Shown here one piece after another: positions 29,704-34,772 of a DNA stretch of 34,772 nucleotides (position 1 is the stretch's first letter; each line of letters starts with the position of its first letter). The stretch is from assembly GCA_016839605.1 (NCBI GenBank), contig JAEOTX010000180.1, positions 1 to 34,772 of the forward strand, given 5' to 3'. A model generated the notes under the pieces. That model saw nothing but the letters and a program-made list of their open reading frames with translations. It searched no databases and was not told the DNA's origin. Both the position numbers and the translations under genes were made by a program. This DNA is from Candidatus Thorarchaeota archaeon (GTDB taxonomy: Archaea > Asgardarchaeota > Thorarchaeia > Thorarchaeales > Thorarchaeaceae).

Positions 29704-31494
29704 CTAAGCATCAAGTTCATGCAATGAAAGGATGAACTTCGCACCATGGCTAGGTTTGCCCTTCACGCGATCTTGGACTTCAATTGTTCCACCGTATTTT
29801 CGAGCCATTTGTGCTACTAGAGTCAGACCTACGCCACCAGAATGCTTTCGCTTGTCAAATATCGTCTTCTTCCTCGCACTGCTTATGCCAGGACCGTCAT
29901 CAGACACAGATAGTTTGTACACCCCCTCATCCCTGCTTCCGCCGACCCATATCCGTGGCTTCTCTTTTGGATTGTGCCGCGCTGCGTTCTCAAGTAGATT
30001 CCATAAGAGCTCTCCAAGCAAAGTATCAGCTCGCACATAAATCGGTGCTTCAATATCCTCAAGAAAGACCGTAGCGCCATGCACTCGCGCCAGAGTGTTG
30101 ATCTTCTCATCCAGAACACTAGTGAGTTCGATTTTGGATGTTGGAAGTCTGCGAAATTCTCCAGCGCGCTTCACTTTTGTAATGAGCCTATTGCATCGTT
30201 CCACGGCATCCAGAATATCGTTTTGGGCATCAACAAGATAGGAACGCGGTAGGTCAACGTCGAGAAGCCCAGAAGCCGTGATAATCACTTGGAGTTGGTT
30301 TGCAACGTCATGAGTGAGTAAATCAAGATAGAATTGGATTGTATCCTCCGCTTCCTTCTGAGCAGATATTTCAGTAATAACTGCAAAAGTGCCATCGAAG
30401 ATATCATCATCTCCTGTTAGTGGCGTGGCTGAAACGATGGTGGGGACTGTTTCTCCATCCTTCCGTACCCACTCAAGCTCATAACGAGCGGGTTTTCCAG
30501 CTCGCCGCTCTTCAATCACACCTTTAACCCATTCCGGATCACGGTCTTTAGCGAATTTGACCCACTGGTGACCAAATAGCTCAGCTTGCGTTCTACCTAA
30601 CATATCGCAAAAGGCCTCATTGGCATACACGAGCTTGCCCTCTTCATCGTCTATGGCTAGTCCATCATTCATGGTTTCAACAAGAACTCGATACCTCTCT
30701 TCAGTCTCCGCTAGAGCTTCCTGTTCTCTACGTCTATCAGTTACGTCCATGAGATGAACTAGTGTCTTTGTGGATCCATCAGGAGCTGTGACGAGTGAGA
30801 CTCGCATTTCAGCTGCCAATGAGTCTCCATTCTTTGAAAGAATTTCAAAGGGGTATGTTTCAGGAACCTCCTTACCCTTTCTTCGCTCAGCGTATCTCTT
30901 CGCTACGAGAGATGCCACTTCCTTCGCCATAAATTTGCGGAAGTCATGACCAATGATGTCCTCTTTTACTCCTCCAAAGATTTTTGCTCCTTGAGCATTT
31001 ACATATTCAATCTTGAACTTGTCTCCAACTAGCGCTATCGCATCATGAGTATTGTCAATCATGGCTCTCAAAATTTCATCATTGAAAGGAAAGCTGGGAG
31101 ATAGACGCCCTGTTATGCTTACATCATTGGCATAGATTCTTAGTCTTTGAGCTATTCCTTTGCCAATCGTCTGAAGACGAAGCTCAGCTTCAATTGTCAT
31201 ACCATCTAATCGCTGAAGTGGCAATGTCAAAGTAATGAGTTTGTCACCTTTCTTCAATTTCTTGATTGCACTCTTGAAGCGATTGTTGTGGTCTGGAGCG
31301 ATTAGCGATTTTAAGGACATAGTTTTGAGCTGACTCTTGCTATCTACTCCAAGAAGACGCATAGCATAATCATTCATGTAAACAAGTTTGAGGTCCATTT
31401 TCGACTCTAATACAGCAAATGGGAAGTCCTCTGCGATTTTTCTGAACTCGCGTATACCAGCAGAGCCAGACGATTTCTTCGCACCTTTGCTCAT
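29704..31494 (-). CDS. Soluble histidine kinase with three PAS domains
   Basis: A 596-residue cytoplasmic sensor kinase with no membrane segment. PAS domains lie at about 18-128, 138-255 and 262-380 (EERYRVLVETMNDGLAIDDE; KLVYANEAFCDMLGR; FAVITEISAQKEAED closes the third). The dimerisation helix carries the H-box DLLTHDVANQLQVI with His395 as the phosphoryl acceptor. The ATPase domain has the N-box NLLENAARHNP (Asn503), the G1 box SDDGPGI (532-537) and the G2 segment HSGGVGLTLV. All key residues are present. The H-box with 'HDVANQLQ' is typical of archaeal PAS kinases. No response regulator is adjacent. PAS ligands are unknown; no obvious haem or FMN cysteine was identified. Confidence 0.93.
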   Translation of the reverse strand: MSKGAKKSSGSAGIREFRKIAEDFPFAVLESKMDLKLVYMNDYAMRLLGVDSKSQLKTMSLKSLIAPDHNNRFKSAIKKLKKGDKLITLTLPLQRLDGMTIEAELRLQTIGKGIAQRLRIYANDVSITGRLSPSFPFNDEILRAMIDNTHDAIALVGDKFKIEYVNAQGAKIFGGVKEDIIGHDFRKFMAKEVASLVAKRYAERRKGKEVPETYPFEILSKNGDSLAAEMRVSLVTAPDGSTKTLVHLMDVTDRRREQEALAETEERYRVLVETMNDGLAIDDEEGKLVYANEAFCDMLGRTQAELFGHQWVKFAKDRDPEWVKGVIEERRAGKPARYELEWVRKDGETVPTIVSATPLTGDDDIFDGTFAVITEISAQKEAEDTIQFYLDLLTHDVANQLQVIITASGLLDVDLPRSYLVDAQNDILDAVERCNRLITKVKRAGEFRRLPTSKIELTSVLDEKINTLARVHGATVFLEDIEAPIYVRADTLLGELLWNLLENAARHNPKEKPRIWVGGSRDEGVYKLSVSDDGPGISSARKKTIFDKRKHSGGVGLTLVAQMARKYGGTIEVQDRVKGKPSHGAKFILSLHELDA

Positions 31495-31526
31495 TGGAAC
31501 CTAGTCTCCAGTAGTCTTTGACCGGT

Positions 31527-31543
31527 TATCCCTATTTGGGATA
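31527..31543. repeat. Palindrome TATCCC-N5-GGGATA
   Basis: A perfect 6-base inverted repeat with a TATTT spacer, 33 bases upstream of the histidine kinase ATG. CTTTAATTC and CTTATAATA, both on the minus strand a little further upstream, are TATA candidates, so the palindrome would fall near the transcription start. It could be an operator for the kinase gene. Confidence 0.4.
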
Positions 31544-31620
31544 TGAATTAAAGGATATTGTATTATAAGGGATGCTCAGCTGTAGCGAATGCATTCCAGG
31601 ATCACGCTAGAATCTTTTCG

Positions 31621-32961
31621 CTATTTATCAGGAGTCTTTTGTTTCCCGTATCCTATGAGGTCATCAAATTTCAGGACAAATCGATTCAACCAAGGGAAAT
31701 ATCTGACAACCCAAAGGACTGCGCGATGAAGCAACCCATCACGCTTGTTGTATGGACAGGACCGTATGCAATTTGAACAATCACTCCCATTCTCAATCCA
31801 ATAACCATAGCAAGTTTCAGGATTGACATACCATTTTTCAGCGCCAGGATTGTTCGATTTAGTAGTACCGCTCCACTCTCGGCGTTTTCCAACACGGATT
31901 GATTTTGAGGGACAGTGATGCGCGCATTTCTCACATACTTCACAGAATCTCACAACTGCATCACAGAAACCATAGTCAGGAGAATCATGCAGAAGAGGCA
32001 TATCCGTAAGCACTTTCGCGATTCTCACACGTGGTCCAAATTCCTTTGTGATTAGCAGTCCGTGACGCCCATACTGTCCAAGTCCAGCGTCTATGGCGAG
32101 AGGAACACTTAGTGCGATATCATTTCCACAGGGAATTGCACTATAACCGAGTCGTCTAATGAAAGCCGTAAGCTCAATCTCAGCAAAGGCCATCTTCGAA
32201 TAGCCTACTGCAGTACTTGTTGCACTGGCGAATGCTGGTGACTTAGAGATGCCTTCATAGTCCATTTCTATAGCCATCACTATTGCGTGACTGAAACGTT
32301 CAGGAATATCGTATGGCTCCCCGCTTCGGTTCACACTATATAGCCAATTGCGGTCTAGAGATGCTATGCCAACCAGAGATGCTCCAAAGATCTTAGCCGC
32401 TTTCTTGACCTCTGTAGTGAGTGTTTCGGAATCTTCTTCTACGCGAGTTTGTGAATCAGGACTTTTCTGAGCATCTCCAAGAAGAGGGCCAATTACAGCT
32501 GCTCTACCATCATATAGCTGCCAACCAGCTTCAGCTCGTTCATATTCAAAACGTCCATACCCTGGAATGTTTCTAGAAATCATTGCTTCCCCACCGTAGA
32601 AAGCATGCTTGCCATAGTACTCAAAATCTGGGTCATTGAAGACTCGAGCAAATATCATGTCGCGTTCAGGAAACTGCTTGAGTTCATCATCTGTCAGGTA
32701 TGGTCGCGCGCTTTCATTCTGATTAGATGACATTCGTTGTTTCTTGCGTTGAGCTGGCTTTTCAATCACAGTGCTGGTGATAGCGCCGAATGGACATGCC
32801 CTAATACAGTTTAGGCAGTTAGTGCAATCACTAGTGATTCTGGGAATTTTCGCACCCTTATCGAAGATGATAGGCGGATCATCTCCGTGGACTCGAGCAC
32901 ATGCCGCGATGCATTCTCTGTGACACTCATCTGACTTGCATAGCTGCTTGTCTATGTACAT
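31621..32961 (-). CDS. Reductive-dehalogenase-like Fe-S protein with N-terminal ferredoxin
   Basis: A 446-residue protein. Residues 1-62 form a two-cluster ferredoxin: LCKSDECHRECIAAC (Cys8, 13, 17, 21; spacing like the ABCE1 ferredoxin) and DCTNCLNCIRACPFGAI (Cys46, 49, 52, 56). From about 95 it follows the RdhA pattern: SRNIPGYGRFEYERAEAGW, TAFIRRLGYSAIP, DAGLGQYGRHGLLITKEFGPR, VLTDMPLLHDSP, then FCEVCEKCAHHCPSKSI (Cys340, 343, 346, 350) and Cys384 with CSNCIRSCPYNK (395, 398, 402). RdhA enzymes use cobamide plus two 4Fe-4S clusters. No Tat signal or RdhB anchor is present, so it is cytoplasmic and self-fed by its ferredoxin. Substrate unknown; epoxyqueuosine reductase is a more distant relative. 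Confidence 0.88.
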   Translation of the reverse strand: MYIDKQLCKSDECHRECIAACARVHGDDPPIIFDKGAKIPRITSDCTNCLNCIRACPFGAITSTVIEKPAQRKKQRMSSNQNESARPYLTDDELKQFPERDMIFARVFNDPDFEYYGKHAFYGGEAMISRNIPGYGRFEYERAEAGWQLYDGRAAVIGPLLGDAQKSPDSQTRVEEDSETLTTEVKKAAKIFGASLVGIASLDRNWLYSVNRSGEPYDIPERFSHAIVMAIEMDYEGISKSPAFASATSTAVGYSKMAFAEIELTAFIRRLGYSAIPCGNDIALSVPLAIDAGLGQYGRHGLLITKEFGPRVRIAKVLTDMPLLHDSPDYGFCDAVVRFCEVCEKCAHHCPSKSIRVGKRREWSGTTKSNNPGAEKWYVNPETCYGYWIENGSDCSNCIRSCPYNKRDGLLHRAVLWVVRYFPWLNRFVLKFDDLIGYGKQKTPDK

Positions 32962-33101
32962 CGATTCAAGCTCCCAGTTTCATTGAGTATCGATTCAGCA
33001 TCATTAAACAGTTACTATGTACACCATAGTCTGTAACCAAAGATTCATGGGTAGCTTGGACTACCTGGAGCTAACGTGCAACACAACGGGAGTCAAGAAT
33101 T
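32962..33101. other. Divergent gap with a 9-base direct repeat
   Basis: ATCGATTCA occurs at 32960-32968, overlapping the start of the RdhA-like gene, and again at 32989-32997. CATTAAACAG near 33002 is a possible TATA element for the plus strand, leaving a leader of some 70 bases before the MtrH start. GGGAG at about 33089 is the MtrH ribosome site. Confidence 0.3.
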
Positions 33102-34007
33102 TTGTACAACTACAAAGTCGAGCAAAAAACGTTGAAGATAGGAACTACCAAAATAGGGGGAACTCCAGGACTTGTTCCAACAGTGATGGTGGGCTCAATC
33201 TTCTACTCAAAAGACAAGCTGGTTCGGGATGCCAATAATGGAGATATTGACAAGGCAAGTACAGAAGCAATGCTAGCTCAGCTTACTGACATATCAGAGA
33301 GAACTGGACTACCAAGTGTTCTTGATGTAGTCGCATCTACTCCCGAGGCAATGGAGAAGTATCTTCGATACTTAGCAGACATGACTGAAATGCCTCTGTT
33401 AATTGATGGTTCCGGTTCACTGGAGGTAAACATTGCTGGACTTGAAGTTGCGAAGGATGCTGGCCTTCTAGATAGAGTTGCGCTCAATTCTCTCACACCT
33501 GATGATGATGATGAAATCTACACTAAAATCGCAGAGGTCGGCCTTAGGAATGCGGTCATTTTGACATTCTCTAATGAATCAATGACATCGGCGTCAAAGA
33601 GAGCAGAACTCGCAGAGGCTTTGCACGCCGAGGCGAAGACGGTGGGTGTCGACAATATCATGTTTGACACTGGTGTCGTAGATCTACCAACCCTGGGACT
33701 AGCATGTAGGGCACTCATGATGGTAAAGGACAAATTTGGCCTTCCTGTTGGATGTGGTGCACATAACGCAGTAGCGATGTGGAACGGACTTGTACCTAAA
33801 TTTGGAAAGGGTGCAAAGACCCCAGCTTTCGTGGGGTCGAACCTAATGCCAATCGCCTTGGGAGCCGACTTCGTACTTTATGGACCAATAAAGCACGCTC
33901 CAGTTGTATTCCCATCTGTTGCTATGATTGACGTAGCATTATCTGGGAGTTTGATAGAGGAACGCATTAGACCTGAACGCCCACATCCAAGATACCTGAT
34001 AGGATAG
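33102..34007 (+). CDS. mtrH: MtrH-family methyltransferase
   Basis: A 301-residue TIM-barrel methyltransferase homologous to subunit H of the methanogen methyl-tetrahydromethanopterin:CoM methyltransferase. It shares the opening EQKTLKIGTTKIGGTPGLVPTVMVGSIFYSKDK, LPSVLDVVASTPEAMEKYL, and LPVGCGAHNAVAMWNGL. In methanogens MtrH moves the methyl group from methyl-H4MPT to the corrinoid of MtrA. Here no other mtr subunit is visible; instead a corrinoid-activation gene follows 9 bases on. That pairing is known for stand-alone MtrH-type proteins acting in corrinoid methyl transfer with H4MPT or folate. TTG 33102 with GGGAG upstream matches the family N-terminus. The methyl donor is unknown. The symbol marks homology and not proof of the Mtr complex. 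Confidence 0.92.
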   Translation: MYNYKVEQKTLKIGTTKIGGTPGLVPTVMVGSIFYSKDKLVRDANNGDIDKASTEAMLAQLTDISERTGLPSVLDVVASTPEAMEKYLRYLADMTEMPLLIDGSGSLEVNIAGLEVAKDAGLLDRVALNSLTPDDDDEIYTKIAEVGLRNAVILTFSNESMTSASKRAELAEALHAEAKTVGVDNIMFDTGVVDLPTLGLACRALMMVKDKFGLPVGCGAHNAVAMWNGLVPKFGKGAKTPAFVGSNLMPIALGADFVLYGPIKHAPVVFPSVAMIDVALSGSLIEERIRPERPHPRYLIG

Positions 34008-34016
34008 GGAATTCCT

Positions 34017-34772
34017 GTGTCAAGGAAGCTTGTTGTATTCGAGCCATCAGGACTTCGAATTGCAGTGGATGAATCAAACACGATTCTGGATGCTGCACGC
34101 AGGCTAGGATTGCATATTTCATCAGAGTGTGCTGGAAGAGGTATATGTGGCAAATGCTTCGTGAGAATGGAACCTGCTCCACCAGAATCCGAAGCAGACA
34201 TTGCTCATATATCAGAGTCGGAAAGAGCACGTGGTCTTCGACTTGCGTGTGAACACAATGTGCATGAGGACACAAGAGTTGTGATACCGCAAGCTGTTCA
34301 AGCAAAGATACTCGTAGATGGTACAACCGTTTCAATGGAATGGGATATCGATGACGGTCTTACTGATCAGAAAGGAATCGCTATTGACTTAGGTACTACA
34401 ACAATTGTAGCCTACCTGATTGATATGGAGAGCGGGATCCAAGTTGGACAATCAGCATCTCTGAATCCTCAGGTCATTTATGGCGAAGATGTCATGTCGC
34501 GAATAGCTTATGCGCAAAGAGAGGAGGATGGCGCGAAGACTCTCAAGGATGTTGTCTTGCAGAGGCTGGATGAACTCATTATAGATCTGACATCATCATC
34601 GGATACGGACATTCGAGATATCACACGATTGTCAATTGTTGGCAATCCTGCAATGCATCACTTGTTATTGGGATTGGATACTGCATCTCTGGGAAGGTCA
34701 CCATTTGAACCAGTAATACGAGATGCTCTATTTACAAACGGAGAAGTCCTAGGACTCAAATCCGGTCCTGAA
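34017..34772 (+). CDS. RACo-like ASKHA corrinoid activation protein (3' part outside window)
   Basis: The first 252 codons of a protein with a 2Fe-2S ferredoxin domain and an ASKHA (DUF4445-type) domain, as in RACo and RamA-like activators that use ATP to reduce inactive Co(II) corrinoid to Co(I). The ferredoxin has Cys38, 44 and 47 (ECAGRGICGKCFV) and Cys78 (LRLACEH). The ASKHA phosphate-1 loop follows as KGIAIDLGTTTIVAYLID, then NPQVIYGEDVMSRI and SIVGNPAMHHLLLGLD, both typical of the family. GTG 34017 follows AGGGA by 6 bases. It is 9 bases from the MtrH gene, so the two are cotranscribed. The frame is open to the last base of the window. Confidence 0.93.
   Translation, partial: MSRKLVVFEPSGLRIAVDESNTILDAARRLGLHISSECAGRGICGKCFVRMEPAPPESEADIAHISESERARGLRLACEHNVHEDTRVVIPQAVQAKILVDGTTVSMEWDIDDGLTDQKGIAIDLGTTTIVAYLIDMESGIQVGQSASLNPQVIYGEDVMSRIAYAQREEDGAKTLKDVVLQRLDELIIDLTSSSDTDIRDITRLSIVGNPAMHHLLLGLDTASLGRSPFEPVIRDALFTNGEVLGLKSGPE

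Overview
The window is archaeal chromosome, with moderate GC and genes tightly packed on both strands. Archaeal markers are a proteasome alpha subunit (27559-28317), the archaeal-type D-aminoacyl-tRNA deacylase (20858-21682), a fused ADP-forming acyl-CoA synthetase (3541-5679), TrmB-type and ribbon-helix-helix regulators, and TATA elements at leaderless distance. A CIA2/MIP18-like protein with the eukaryotic-style TVPHC motif, a Ras-fold protein that has lost its nucleotide-binding motifs, an acidic polyproline protein and many coiled-coil proteins make me favour an Asgard archaeon (Thorarchaeota-like). That placement is inference and no rRNA gene is present to test it. I saw no tRNA, rRNA, CRISPR array or insertion sequence.

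Layout. (1) 1-2130, minus: a tight four-gene operon of truncated 3-hydroxyacyl-CoA dehydrogenase, SCP2-like protein, an unknown protein and a nitroreductase. (2) 2475-5679, minus: ADP-forming acyl-CoA synthetase followed one base later by a BioD-like/DRTGG protein, a probable acyl-CoA/acetate energy module. (3) 5849-8400, plus: two tandem 46-residue RHH regulators, then two tandem paralogues of an unrecognised protein with seven conserved cysteines. (4) 8489-11211, minus: YkgJ-type CxxCxxCC protein with an apparent CTG start, class I aminotransferase, DUF362 protein. (5) 11268-14913: E1-like ThiF/MoeB protein, acidic polyproline protein, pseudo-GTPase, CIA2-like protein, membrane zinc-ribbon protein, RimI-type acetyltransferase. 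(6) 14903-22933, minus: a coiled-coil cluster of a 1305-residue TrmB-like giant, a Cys-motif protein, two more coiled-coil proteins and DtdA. (7) 23010-25763: a beta-rich protein whose reading frame is broken by one TGA, a winged-helix protein, a helical protein and a PD-(D/E)XK nuclease. (8) 25769-29687: NnrE, RimK-type ATP-grasp ligase, PsmA, NrdG-like radical SAM protein, a small basic protein. (9) 29704-34772: three-PAS histidine kinase, reductive-dehalogenase-like Fe-S protein, and an MtrH methyltransferase followed by a corrinoid-activation (RACo-like) protein cut by the window end.

How the genes fit together. Regions 1 and 2 suggest beta-oxidation-type acyl-CoA turnover with ATP recovery through the ADP-forming synthetase. 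Region 9 suggests corrinoid-dependent C1 chemistry: MtrH moves a methyl group, the RACo-like protein would re-reduce the corrinoid, and a possible corrinoid Fe-S enzyme lies divergently next door. The least explained parts are the RHH-pair/Cys-pair module of region 3 and the coiled-coil cluster of region 6.
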